DNA from: Pedobacter hiemivivus
GTDB taxonomy: Bacteria; Bacteroidota; Bacteroidia; Sphingobacteriales; Sphingobacteriaceae
Direction: 5' to 3'
Length of the DNA: 64,000 nucleotides
NCBI RefSeq assembly: GCF_004331685.1
Contig: NZ_SJSM01000019.1
Coordinates: 24,807 to 88,806, forward strand
Positions 1-9,000 of the stretch are shown one piece after another (positions within the stretch are counted from its first letter, which is position 1; every line of letters begins with the position of its first letter). Made by a program: the position numbers and the translations under genes. The notes under the pieces are model-generated. The model did not search any database. It saw nothing but the letters and a program-made list of their open reading frames with translations, and had not been told where the DNA came from.

Positions 1-3000
1 TGCAGGCAATTGCGCTGCATACACAAATCACTATTAATAATGAGGTTAACCGCCTTCTTATTAATTACTACCCTACTGCAGGTTAGCGCGGCCTCCTTCG
101 CCCAAAAGCTAACCATGAACCAAAACAAAGTATCTTTTGATGAGGTATTTAGAGAAATCAGAAAACAAACTGGCTATGATGTATTGTTGATTTCAAAAAA
201 GATCAAAAGCACAGAGCGTATAGATGTAAAATTCAACAATACCCCGCTTGAAAAAGTAATGGATGAATTGTTGAAAGGAAAAAACCTAAACTACACGATA
301 GAGAAAAAAACAGTGGTCATAAAAGAGAAGGAGAGCTCTTTTATTGATCGCGTGATTAATCGTTTCGCTACAATTGATGTAAAAGGAAAAGTAGTAAATG
401 AAAATAATGAAGGTTTACCCGGCGCTACAATTGCCGTAAAAGGTTCGTCTCAAGTAACAAAAACAAATGCCAACGGTGATTTCGTATTAGCCAGTGTAGA
501 TGAGAACGCTACTTTAGTAGTCTCTTATATCGGTTTTGAAAATCAGGAAATCAAGGCTGCAAGGGATTTGAAAGTCATTCGATTGACTTTACAAACCAGC
601 AGTCTGAACGAGGTGAACATTGTAATGACAGGATACCAGGACCTGAATAAAAGACTTTTTACAGGAGCATCTGCAAAAATTAAAGCATCAGAGGCTGAGC
701 GTGCCGGTGTTCCCGATGTAAGTAGGATGTTGGAGGGGCGTGTTGCTGGTGTTTCTGTACAAAATGTTTCTGGTACTTTCGGAGCCGCACCAAAAATCAG
801 GGTAAGAGGTGCAACTTCCATCAATGGAGAAAATAAACCATTATGGGTGGTAGATGGTATCATATTAGAAGACGTGGTGAACATTTCCAATGAACAACTT
901 TCTACCGGTGATCCAAGTACATTAGTCGGATCTTCTGTAGCCGGACTAAATCCCGATGACATCGAAAGCTTTGAAATATTAAAAGATGCCTCGGCGACAG
1001 CAATGTATGGTGCCCGTGCAATGAATGGGGTAATTGTTGTGACGACTAAAAAAGGTAAAAAGACAGATGGTAAGCCTGTGCTTTCTTATACAGGAAACTT
1101 TACGACCTACTTAAAGCCTTCTTATAATGAGTATGACATCATGAACTCAGCTGATCAGATGTCGGTGTTTGCAGAAATGATGAACAAAGGCTGGTTAAAC
1201 CACTCAGAGGTTTCGAGAGGTGCAAGTGGTGGTGTATTTTACAAAATGTACAATGAAATGTACCAGTATGATGGGGCGACTGATCAGTTCAATTTAAGAA
1301 ATGATGCGCCTAGCAGAAAAGAGTTTTTAACGAGATATGCCAACGGTAATACAGATTGGTTTGACCTGTTGTTTAAAAATTCATTTATGCAGGAACATGC
1401 ACTAAGCGTAACCAGTGGAACGGATAAATCGAAATTCTATATATCTACCAGTTACCTAGGTGATAATGGCTGGACCATTGGAAACAGCGTAGAAAGATTT
1501 ACAGGAAATGTAAGGGGTAACTTTGACTTATCTAATAAACTAAGCATTGAGTTAATTACCCAAGGATCAATCCGTAACCAATTTACACCGGGTTCACTGG
1601 GAAGAAGAAGCAGTGCCGTTAGCGGTCAGTTTACCAGAGAATTTGACATCAATCCATTCACGTATGCCCTAAATACCAGTCGTACGCTTGCTGCTTTCGA
1701 CGAACAGGGGAATAAAGAGTTCTTTGTACAAAACTTTGCTCCTTTCAATATCTTGCATGAGCTTGAAAACAACACCATGCAGCTTAAAATGATAGATTTT
1801 AAAATTCAGGGTGGTTTAAAGTACAAAATTATCAATGGCTTAAAGTATTCATTTGATGCAGCTTACCGCTATGTAAAAAGCGATAATGAGCACCGAATTA
1901 ATGACAATTCTAATATGCCAATGGCCTATAGAGCGGCTGGTGATTCTTACGTAATCAATAACAATAAATTCCTTTATAAGGATCCGGATAATCCAAATGC
2001 TTTGCCAAGAGTAATATTACCTGCAGGTGGCTTTTACAATGTAAACAGCGACAATATGGAAAACTATTACATGAGAAACTCTTTGGAATGGAATAAAGAA
2101 TACAATGGTGACCATTTGCTAAATGCATTCTTATCCACAGAAATGCGCTTTACAGACAGACAACGTCGCGCATTTGATGGAGTAGGTTATCAATACGATC
2201 GTGGTGGTGTACCGTTTATCGACCCAGACTATTTTAAGAAAAGTGTAGAAAGTAACTTTTTCTATTACAACATGAATACGATGAAAGAAAGATACCTTTC
2301 TTATCTGGGTAGAGTGGCTTACTCTTATAAAGGCAAGTATAGCATCAACGCTACCATGAGGTATGATGGCTCGAACTTACTGGGTGGTACAACTACAGCC
2401 AGATGGTTACCAACATGGAACATCAGTGGTGCATGGAACATGGATCAGGAAAGTTTCTTTGAAAAACAAGATGTACTGAGTAGAGCTACAATAAGGGGAA
2501 CTTACGGTTTAACAGCCAGCATGGGCCCTGCAACAAATGCAAGTTTAATCCTGAATAACCAAAGCACAAAAAGACCGTTTTTAAGTGATATTGAAACTGC
2601 ATTGGTTATTGGAGGACTTAAAAATTCAGAGCTTACCTGGGAAAAACAATTAGAAACCAATATCGGATTTGATATGGGCTTTTTGAAAGACCGTTTAAGT
2701 CTTACGGTAGACCTTTACAAAAGAAATGGTTACGATCTGATTGGTGCAGTAAGAACATCAGGTATCGGTGGTCAGTTTATAAAATATGCCAACTATGCCG
2801 ACATGAAATCTAGAGGTATTGAGGTAACAACAGCAGGTCAGATTTTGAACGGAACCGGATTAAAATGGCGTTCTCAATTGAATTTCGGTTATCATAAAGG
2901 TAAAATAACCAAACTGGAAAGTGTTCCATTGGTTTGGAACCTCATCGCTGCAGGTGGTGATGCATTGGAAGGTTATCCACAAAGAGGATTGTTCTCTGTT

Positions 3001-3642
3001 CAATTTGATGGATTAAATCCACAAACAGGTACCCCTACATTTGTTGGTGTAAATGGCGAACGTCATGTAAGCAATGTTTATTTGCAGGATGATAATATTT
3101 CTCACCTGAAATATGAAGGCCCAACAGATCCCCTGATGAATGGTGGTTTTTTCAACACTTTTTCTTACAAGAGTTTCTCTTTAAGCGCTTTATTAACCTT
3201 TAGTGCAGGAAATAAAATCAGGTTAAACCCCGCCTTCTCTGCAGGCTATAACGACCTTTCTTCTATGTCTAACGATTTTGTTGGCAGATGGATGCAACCG
3301 GGAGATGAGCTTAAAACCAACATCCCAAGTATTGCGGATAAATTTGTAAACAGTAATCTGGGGTCTGATTATCCTTATAATGTATACAATTACACTGATG
3401 TAAGAGTAGCTGATGGAGGTTTTATCCGCCTTAAGCAAATTATGCTTAGCTACAATCTACCAAAGCTTATCTCTGGAAAAATTGGCGCAAACAACGCTTC
3501 AGTTAGTGTTGTAGGAAACAACATCGCCTTATTATATGCTGATAAACGCTTAAATGGACAAGATCCTGAGTTCTATACTTCAGGTGGAGTATCGCTTCCT
3601 GTTCCACGTCAATTTACGGTTTCATTAAAATTAGGTTTCTAA
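1..3642 (+). CDS. SusC/RagA-family TonB-linked outer membrane receptor with STN domain (5' end probably outside the window)
   Basis: TonB-dependent outer membrane channel that, with its SusD partner, imports an oligomeric nutrient. Counting from the ATG at 40: hydrophobic signal segment 1-22 ending in AQ, STN domain about 24-95, carboxypeptidase-D-like domain about 113-190 (KGKVVNENNEGLPGATI), then the SusC signature and plug (LEGRVAGV at 231, RIRVRG-like RVRGATS at 254, LWVVDG at 268) and a long beta barrel ending in aromatic F, as usual. The frame is open to base 1, and relatives carry a basic N-terminal extension before the signal peptide, so the real start is probably upstream of the window; ATG 40 is the fallback. 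The STN domain suggests control by a sigma/FecR pair, which could lie left of the window. First gene of a four-gene plus-strand operon; substrate not predictable. Confidence 0.93.
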   Translation, partial: CRQLRCIHKSLLIMRLTAFLLITTLLQVSAASFAQKLTMNQNKVSFDEVFREIRKQTGYDVLLISKKIKSTERIDVKFNNTPLEKVMDELLKGKNLNYTIEKKTVVIKEKESSFIDRVINRFATIDVKGKVVNENNEGLPGATIAVKGSSQVTKTNANGDFVLASVDENATLVVSYIGFENQEIKAARDLKVIRLTLQTSSLNEVNIVMTGYQDLNKRLFTGASAKIKASEAERAGVPDVSRMLEGRVAGVSVQNVSGTFGAAPKIRVRGATSINGENKPLWVVDGIILEDVVNISNEQLSTGDPSTLVGSSVAGLNPDDIESFEILKDASATAMYGARAMNGVIVVTTKKGKKTDGKPVLSYTGNFTTYLKPSYNEYDIMNSADQMSVFAEMMNKGWLNHSEVSRGASGGVFYKMYNEMYQYDGATDQFNLRNDAPSRKEFLTRYANGNTDWFDLLFKNSFMQEHALSVTSGTDKSKFYISTSYLGDNGWTIGNSVERFTGNVRGNFDLSNKLSIELITQGSIRNQFTPGSLGRRSSAVSGQFTREFDINPFTYALNTSRTLAAFDEQGNKEFFVQNFAPFNILHELENNTMQLKMIDFKIQGGLKYKIINGLKYSFDAAYRYVKSDNEHRINDNSNMPMAYRAAGDSYVINNNKFLYKDPDNPNALPRVILPAGGFYNVNSDNMENYYMRNSLEWNKEYNGDHLLNAFLSTEMRFTDRQRRAFDGVGYQYDRGGVPFIDPDYFKKSVESNFFYYNMNTMKERYLSYLGRVAYSYKGKYSINATMRYDGSNLLGGTTTARWLPTWNISGAWNMDQESFFEKQDVLSRATIRGTYGLTASMGPATNASLILNNQSTKRPFLSDIETALVIGGLKNSELTWEKQLETNIGFDMGFLKDRLSLTVDLYKRNGYDLIGAVRTSGIGGQFIKYANYADMKSRGIEVTTAGQILNGTGLKWRSQLNFGYHKGKITKLESVPLVWNLIAAGGDALEGYPQRGLFSVQFDGLNPQTGTPTFVGVNGERHVSNVYLQDDNISHLKYEGPTDPLMNGGFFNTFSYKSFSLSALLTFSAGNKIRLNPAFSAGYNDLSSMSNDFVGRWMQPGDELKTNIPSIADKFVNSNLGSDYPYNVYNYTDVRVADGGFIRLKQIMLSYNLPKLISGKIGANNASVSVVGNNIALLYADKRLNGQDPEFYTSGGVSLPVPRQFTVSLKLGF

Positions 3643-3654
3643 ACACAGATTAAC

Positions 3655-5130
3655 ATGAATTTAAACAAAAACTTAAAATATATACTGCTTGCAACACTTG
3701 CGCTTTCTACCACAGGTTGCGAGAAATACCTGGACACAGTTCCTGATATGCGTTCGGAATTGAACTCCGTTGAAAAAGTAGCCGAACTATTAACCTCTGC
3801 CTACCCTAAAGCAGAATACATCAGTTTTACAGAACCAGCTTCTGATGCAGCAGAAGACAAAGGTCCGAGTGAAGGTACAGAAGACCCGACCAATACAGAT
3901 CCTTATATGTGGCAGGAAGTAAGAGACCGAGCGCAGGGTTCTACAGACTTTTACTGGAATGCATGCTATACGGCTATTGCAGCAGCAAATGAGGCATTAA
4001 GTTATGTCGACAAAAACATGAACGATCCTAAGATTCGTCCTTATAGAGGAGAAGCTTTAGTTGCCCGCGCTTATGCACATTTTATGTTGGTAACCCTATA
4101 TGCAACAGCATATGATATCAATGGCGCAAACGATGCACCAGGTGTACCTTATGTTACTGCTCCAGAAACCGTGGTTTTTCAGAAATACGACAGAGGAACG
4201 GTAAAATCTGTTTATGAGCAAATACAACGTGATTTAGAAGAAGGCTTGCCATTGATCAAAAACACAGCTTACAAAGTGCAGAAATACCACTTTAACATTG
4301 CTGCAGCAAATGCATTCGCTACCCGTTTCTATCTTTTCAAGGGCGATTACAACAAAGTAATAGACCATGCTGGTAATGTTTTTACCGGTGAAACTGTAGA
4401 GACAAGCTTACGCCCATGGAGTACAGAATATTTTGCATTAACCCCACAGGATTTGCGCGCCAGGTTTTCACAAACTACCGAAAAATCTAACCTATTGCTA
4501 ATAGAAACAGTTTCATGGTGGGCAAGAAGAGGCTCACAAAGATTTGGTTTCGGTCAGAAATTGGCGGATGAGATCTTTAACCGCAGTAATGCTACCGGCA
4601 GAGTATGGGCACATAAGCTATACTCGTTTGGTGGTGCACCACATTATACCATGGCTAAATGGAAAGAACACTTCTCGCTTACGAGTGTAAATTCAAGCTC
4701 GGGTATTGGTTATACCATTCTACCCGCCTTTACTACTGATGAGGCTTTATTAAACAGAGCTGAAGCTTATGTGGAGCTAGGAAGTACAGAACTGGCTTTA
4801 AAAGACCTTAACAGTTTTATCAGTACCAGAATTGTGAATTTTAATCCTGCAACTGATGCTTTAACGTTGGATAAACTTAAAGGTTTTTACAGAAGTACCA
4901 ATGAAAAAGAGGTATTGATCAAAGGGATTCTTGATTTTAAGAAAATGGAATTCATTACCGAAGGTATGCGTTGGTTTGACATTTTAAGACATAAAATGAC
5001 GGTGAAACACAACATATTGGATATTAACGGAAAAGAGAAAACTGTTGAGCTGACTCCTACTGATCCTCGTAGACTGTTCCAGTTACCTAAAGAAGTTGTC
5101 CTTTCGGGAGTAACACAAAATCCACGTTAA
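3655..5130 (+). CDS. SusD/RagB-family nutrient-binding outer membrane lipoprotein
   Basis: Surface lipoprotein that caps the SusC channel and captures its ligand. The N-terminus is a lipoprotein signal with the lipidated Cys at residue 22 (TTGCEKYLDTVPD). The CEKYLD start, the TPR-like helical segments (RGEALVARAYAHFML around 130-145) and the C-terminal RWFDILRH, which leads into the LPKEV-NPR ending, are typical of the family. Length 491 is normal. It begins 12 bp after the SusC stop, so the pair is co-transcribed. No glycosidase is linked, so the ligand could be a glycan or a peptide; the adjacent metallohydrolase makes a peptide or protein product possible, but this is inference. Confidence 0.93.
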   Translation: MNLNKNLKYILLATLALSTTGCEKYLDTVPDMRSELNSVEKVAELLTSAYPKAEYISFTEPASDAAEDKGPSEGTEDPTNTDPYMWQEVRDRAQGSTDFYWNACYTAIAAANEALSYVDKNMNDPKIRPYRGEALVARAYAHFMLVTLYATAYDINGANDAPGVPYVTAPETVVFQKYDRGTVKSVYEQIQRDLEEGLPLIKNTAYKVQKYHFNIAAANAFATRFYLFKGDYNKVIDHAGNVFTGETVETSLRPWSTEYFALTPQDLRARFSQTTEKSNLLLIETVSWWARRGSQRFGFGQKLADEIFNRSNATGRVWAHKLYSFGGAPHYTMAKWKEHFSLTSVNSSSGIGYTILPAFTTDEALLNRAEAYVELGSTELALKDLNSFISTRIVNFNPATDALTLDKLKGFYRSTNEKEVLIKGILDFKKMEFITEGMRWFDILRHKMTVKHNILDINGKEKTVELTPTDPRRLFQLPKEVVLSGVTQNPR

Positions 5131-5173
5131 ACCAGGCAGACCTAAAATAAACATTAAAAAAATATATTTTCAA

Positions 5174-6502
5174 ATGAAAAGATTAATAAACTATATAGCT
5201 ATTCTGTGTCTGGCGCTGGCATCTTGTAAAAAAGATGGCCCACTTAACGCCAATATGGACAACTTTAACATAGATTCTTTTAAAAGTGGACCAACCGATG
5301 ACTGGTTGAAAAGGGAATATCTTGATCCATTCAATATTGAAGTTTTATATCGCTGGGACCGCTATCAGGTGTCTCTGGCTAAGGACTTAGTACCACCGCT
5401 GGAGAGCAAAGTTATCCCTGCTATGGAAACCGTAAAATCCATCTGGCTTAGCCCCTATTTAACCGTTGCCGGCAAAGAATTTATTAAGCCTTATGTACCT
5501 AAACAAATTGTTTTAATTGGAAGCGCCGAATACAATAACGATGGTACCATTACACTTGGAACTGCTGATGCAGGTAGAAGAATTAATCTATTTATCATTA
5601 ATAGTTTTCAGAAGTCAAATACAGCCAATGTAGAACAAATGATGCATACGATTCATCATGAGTTTGGCCATATACTTCACCAAAACTCACCTATACCTGA
5701 AGATTTCCCAAGAATATCTCCGGAATATGCAGCAAACTGGACCGCTAACGTAAATACTGCCAATGAAGCGAAAAGACTTGGTTTTGTTTCCAGATACTCA
5801 AGAAGCAATGACAACGAGGATTTTGTAGAAATGATTGCATTTCTGTTGGTAGAAGGTCAGGATTGGTTTGATGCTTATGTAAATACCGCAGGTGACTTAG
5901 GAAAACCTAGATTAAGACAAAAGGAACAAATGATTGTAAACTACTTTAAAATGGCTTACAACATCAATTTCAGAAAGCTACAAGCCGAAGTTAAGGCTTC
6001 TTTTGATAGAGAGACTGGTCGTACCACAACGTTTGCTTCTAACTTAGCCAGAAATACTTATAGTAAGATGACCGTAGCAAAAAGCGATATAAGTCAATCC
6101 GCTACATTTACTACCGCGTATACTGCTGCAGCTGTAGCGGTAAAAGCAGCAAGCGCCGCGCTTACTGTAGCAGATCAGTTTGAGTTGAGGTTTGGTATGT
6201 TGGTTGGAAAACCGATTGCAACCCTGGTTATGACGGTTAAAAATGGCAGTACAAATGAAGAATGGTTTTTCAATTATAAAGTAACTGTTGTAGGTGATAA
6301 AGTGACTTTTGTACCGGATAATACGATTACCGGAGTAGAAACAGATAAAGGAACCAAATATAGACCTCAATTAAAACCATTGCTGGATATCATTGAACAA
6401 GCTTCAATAGCATCATTTTTATCCCCAGAAAATCTAACAAAGGGTGGATTTAAAGGTGAGGTTAATACTGCAAACTATTTTTACGGATCACTAATCAGAT
6501 AA
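5174..6502 (+). CDS. HExxH zinc metallohydrolase lipoprotein associated with SusC/SusD import
   Basis: Lipoprotein signal with Cys18 (ALASCKK) followed by a zinc-metallopeptidase active site, HEFGH at residues 162-166, inside a helix of the form TIHHEFGHILHQ. An acidic segment about 55 residues later (NEDFVEMIAF) probably supplies the third metal ligand. It resembles the family described as substrate-import-associated zinc metallohydrolase lipoproteins, which co-occur with SusC/SusD. It lies 43 bp after susD and 5 bp before the next lipoprotein gene. Probable role: surface processing of the imported substrate, perhaps proteinaceous. The catalytic motif is seen directly; substrate and exact reaction are not known. 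Confidence 0.85.
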   Translation: MKRLINYIAILCLALASCKKDGPLNANMDNFNIDSFKSGPTDDWLKREYLDPFNIEVLYRWDRYQVSLAKDLVPPLESKVIPAMETVKSIWLSPYLTVAGKEFIKPYVPKQIVLIGSAEYNNDGTITLGTADAGRRINLFIINSFQKSNTANVEQMMHTIHHEFGHILHQNSPIPEDFPRISPEYAANWTANVNTANEAKRLGFVSRYSRSNDNEDFVEMIAFLLVEGQDWFDAYVNTAGDLGKPRLRQKEQMIVNYFKMAYNINFRKLQAEVKASFDRETGRTTTFASNLARNTYSKMTVAKSDISQSATFTTAYTAAAVAVKAASAALTVADQFELRFGMLVGKPIATLVMTVKNGSTNEEWFFNYKVTVVGDKVTFVPDNTITGVETDKGTKYRPQLKPLLDIIEQASIASFLSPENLTKGGFKGEVNTANYFYGSLIR

Positions 6503-6507
6503 TTACT

Positions 6508-7827
6508 ATGAAAATCAAAATATTAAGCATATTCTGTTTAGCACTGGCACTAAGCAGCTGTAAAAAAGGATCAGAAGATTTAATGATCGACGGAAAACTG
6601 CCAGAATTAAGATCACAAGAAAGTTTAGAAACCTACGGCAAGGCACTTACTTCTGCCTCAAACGGCTGGGCAGGCTACCTATTTACTGAAGGTGGTGGCG
6701 GCTACGGCTTTTATATGGACTTTAATGACCAGGATCGCGTAAACATGCTTGCTGAAATTGATGCTGGCACGGCCACAGACATCATGGAAAGCACTTATAG
6801 ACTTAAGGCAGTTATGGGACCGTCATTAATATTCGACACTTATAACTACCTGCATTTACTTGCAGATCCAAATTCGGATGTTGTTGGTGGAACTGCGGGC
6901 GTAGGTTTTAAATCTGATTTTGAATTCGAATTTTCTAGCCTAAAGGGAGACACAGTTAAACTTGTCGGAAAAAAGAGAAGGAGCGATTTATTTCTAGTGA
7001 AACTGAATGCAGAACAGCAAGATTTTTACTTAAAAGGTGGACTTAAAACGTTAGTATCTGATCTAACAACCTATTTCAATGCCAACAAAAACCTTTACAT
7101 CACAGGTAACGCTGAGGTAAGCAAAGTTCAGTTTTCTGTGAATATGGCGCTAAATGTGAAAAAAGCCTTTTTCACCTGGGTAGAAAATGGCGTGGTAAAA
7201 ACTGCAGAAGCGCCTTTTGCCTATACCACCAATGGTATGTTCTTCAATAAACCACTTGTTTTTAACAACATTGCGTTTAAAACAATCACATGGGATAAAA
7301 GTAAGAACCTGCTTACCGCAACAACGACCACTGGTAAGCAAATTGATATTTTAAGAGGCGATCTTCCAATCATTCCATTGCATATTTTAATGGGAACTGA
7401 TCGATTTAAAACTATTACAGTGTTCTCTACCCCATTCCAGACTTGGTCGACAAGCTTTACAGCCATGCGTGCTACCATGTCTACATCATTAACACTTAAC
7501 ACGAGAAGACTGGGAAATATTAATTTCATTTTCAATGACGAAATTAAACAGATGAAGATAACGGTTACTACTTTCAGAAGTATCCTTCCTACAGTTTCGG
7601 AATTTGTTTACAACTACACTAAGACTGTAGATGGAACTTATGATTTTGAATTTGTGAATACCGAAGAAAGGACTGCTGTGATATTGAATGCAGTTTTGCC
7701 GCTAACAAAGATCTTTAATGATCATAAATTCACATTGGATTATAAATTAGATCCGGTTCAAGGTCAGGTAGGTAGTATTACCAGCGTTGATGATCCAAAT
7801 TATTACTTGTCAGGAGAATTGAAATAA
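6508..7827 (+). CDS. DUF4302-family lipoprotein
   Basis: Lipoprotein signal with Cys18 (LSSCKKG), then a 420-residue exported domain. The GWAGYLFTEGGGGYGFYM segment near residues 50-68 and the repeated beta-rich sections match my recollection of the DUF4302 family, which is found beside SusC/SusD and the HExxH lipoprotein. There is no recognisable catalytic motif. It is the last gene of the operon, 5 bp after the metallohydrolase, and is followed by a strong hairpin terminator at about 7848. A plausible role is an additional surface binding protein; function unknown. Confidence 0.8.
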   Translation: MKIKILSIFCLALALSSCKKGSEDLMIDGKLPELRSQESLETYGKALTSASNGWAGYLFTEGGGGYGFYMDFNDQDRVNMLAEIDAGTATDIMESTYRLKAVMGPSLIFDTYNYLHLLADPNSDVVGGTAGVGFKSDFEFEFSSLKGDTVKLVGKKRRSDLFLVKLNAEQQDFYLKGGLKTLVSDLTTYFNANKNLYITGNAEVSKVQFSVNMALNVKKAFFTWVENGVVKTAEAPFAYTTNGMFFNKPLVFNNIAFKTITWDKSKNLLTATTTTGKQIDILRGDLPIIPLHILMGTDRFKTITVFSTPFQTWSTSFTAMRATMSTSLTLNTRRLGNINFIFNDEIKQMKITVTTFRSILPTVSEFVYNYTKTVDGTYDFEFVNTEERTAVILNAVLPLTKIFNDHKFTLDYKLDPVQGQVGSITSVDDPNYYLSGELK

Positions 7828-7847
7828 TATACATACAGTAATTCATT

Positions 7848-7886
7848 AAAAAGGGCGGGCATTATTAAAATGCCTGCCCTTTTTTG
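7848..7886. terminator. Bidirectional intrinsic terminator between convergent operons
   Basis: Inverted repeat: AAGGGCGGGCA pairs with TGCCTGCCCTT (one G-U), followed by T on the plus strand and preceded by A, so it can act in both directions. It separates the plus-strand SusC operon from the minus-strand lipoprotein gene ending at 7929. A second small repeat, GCTGTC/GACAGC at 7890-7915, lies just beyond. Confidence 0.8.
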
Positions 7887-7928
7887 TATGCTGTCTAAAT
7901 ACCTTTTTGGACAGCCCCCTTATCTAGA

Positions 7929-8990
7929 TTATTTAAAGTAAGATGCAATGTCGATATGTCTGAAGTATATCCAAGTACCGCCGTCCCAATCATCATATTC
8001 TTTGACGTCACTAATCGTTAAAATAGCGGCCCCTCCGGGTGTAAATGATAAGCTACCTCCAGAAAAACCAGTTGACGGCAGCATAGGTAGAATCTCGTTT
8101 GTCACATCATAGGGCAGTTCAGTCAGGGTCCCTCTTTTAACGATCCTAAAAACATAGGCTTTAAACGCACCTTCCGGGAACGGAGGAATCTCTATACTTT
8201 TACTGAATGTACCATCTTCAGGTAATTCAATTCTGAAGGTGGTTGCTGTTGATTGATAAGGCAGCCCCGATCGTCTCCCTTCATAAATTACCAGATCTGC
8301 CGGGCCACGGAATATATTTAGCTTAGATGTAAACGAAGCGGTCAGCAACATATTCACGGGATTTGCGGGAAGGCCCGCATCTATTTTATCAAAAATTTTT
8401 TCCCCGTCGAAATAGAATACCCAAGGTATTGCAGAGGACCCGGCTTTAACTTCTTTGTTCATTAAGGATTCCGTCGTTCCCTTTTTACGAACCTGCAGCA
8501 GCCGGGTCTGACCAGCGTCAACACCTATATTGATGACCGGGAAATCTTTGCCGCTACCGGAACCTACTACCTTATCATCAACAGTAAACTCCACTTCTCC
8601 TTGCGCAAAGCCCTTCACATTTACCGTGACGAAGTCCGCATACATTTTCTCACCATCAAAATAATAGATTATATTTTGCTGCTTTTGTTCGGCTGAAATT
8701 GTTCTTTTACTCAAAATTTCCTGTTGTCCTTTACGGCGTATTTTTAATTCTGCACTTACATCTTCCATTACCACTTTAACATTAAATTCTCCATGTTCTG
8801 AATAGGTTTGCCCGATTACTTTTCCATCTTTCAGGAATTCCAGCGTATCTGTTAAAGTGGTTCCCTTCACAAACAAATCAATTACATTGGGAGGATCTGA
8901 CTCTGCCAATTCTAACTTTTTACAACTAAATATCGATAGCCAAAGCAGCCCCAGGCATGAATAAAAGATGAATTTTATATTGAGTTTCAT
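7929..8990 (-). CDS. Exported lipoprotein with an internal tandem duplication, partner of the FecA-like receptor
   Basis: Family not recognised. A hydrophobic N-terminus ends in FSCKK (Cys23), so it is probably a lipoprotein. It contains two copies of a domain of about 83 residues: DGKVIGQ at 55 matches DDKVVGS at 138, IRRKGQQE matches VRKKGTTE, and YYFDGEK at 109 matches FYFDGEK at 192. The C-terminal half has no visible repeat. The gene starts 10 bp after the stop of the TonB receptor gene, so the two are co-transcribed. By analogy with other receptor-linked lipoproteins it may bind substrate at the surface; that is inference. Confidence 0.75.
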   Translation of the reverse strand: MKLNIKFIFYSCLGLLWLSIFSCKKLELAESDPPNVIDLFVKGTTLTDTLEFLKDGKVIGQTYSEHGEFNVKVVMEDVSAELKIRRKGQQEILSKRTISAEQKQQNIIYYFDGEKMYADFVTVNVKGFAQGEVEFTVDDKVVGSGSGKDFPVINIGVDAGQTRLLQVRKKGTTESLMNKEVKAGSSAIPWVFYFDGEKIFDKIDAGLPANPVNMLLTASFTSKLNIFRGPADLVIYEGRRSGLPYQSTATTFRIELPEDGTFSKSIEIPPFPEGAFKAYVFRIVKRGTLTELPYDVTNEILPMLPSTGFSGGSLSFTPGGAAILTISDVKEYDDWDGGTWIYFRHIDIASYFK

Positions 8991-9000
8991 GTGTTTTGAA

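Noticed and set aside
543..962. Minus-strand open frame across the SusC gene
   Set aside because: It is a shadow of a strongly supported receptor gene and has no recognisable domain.
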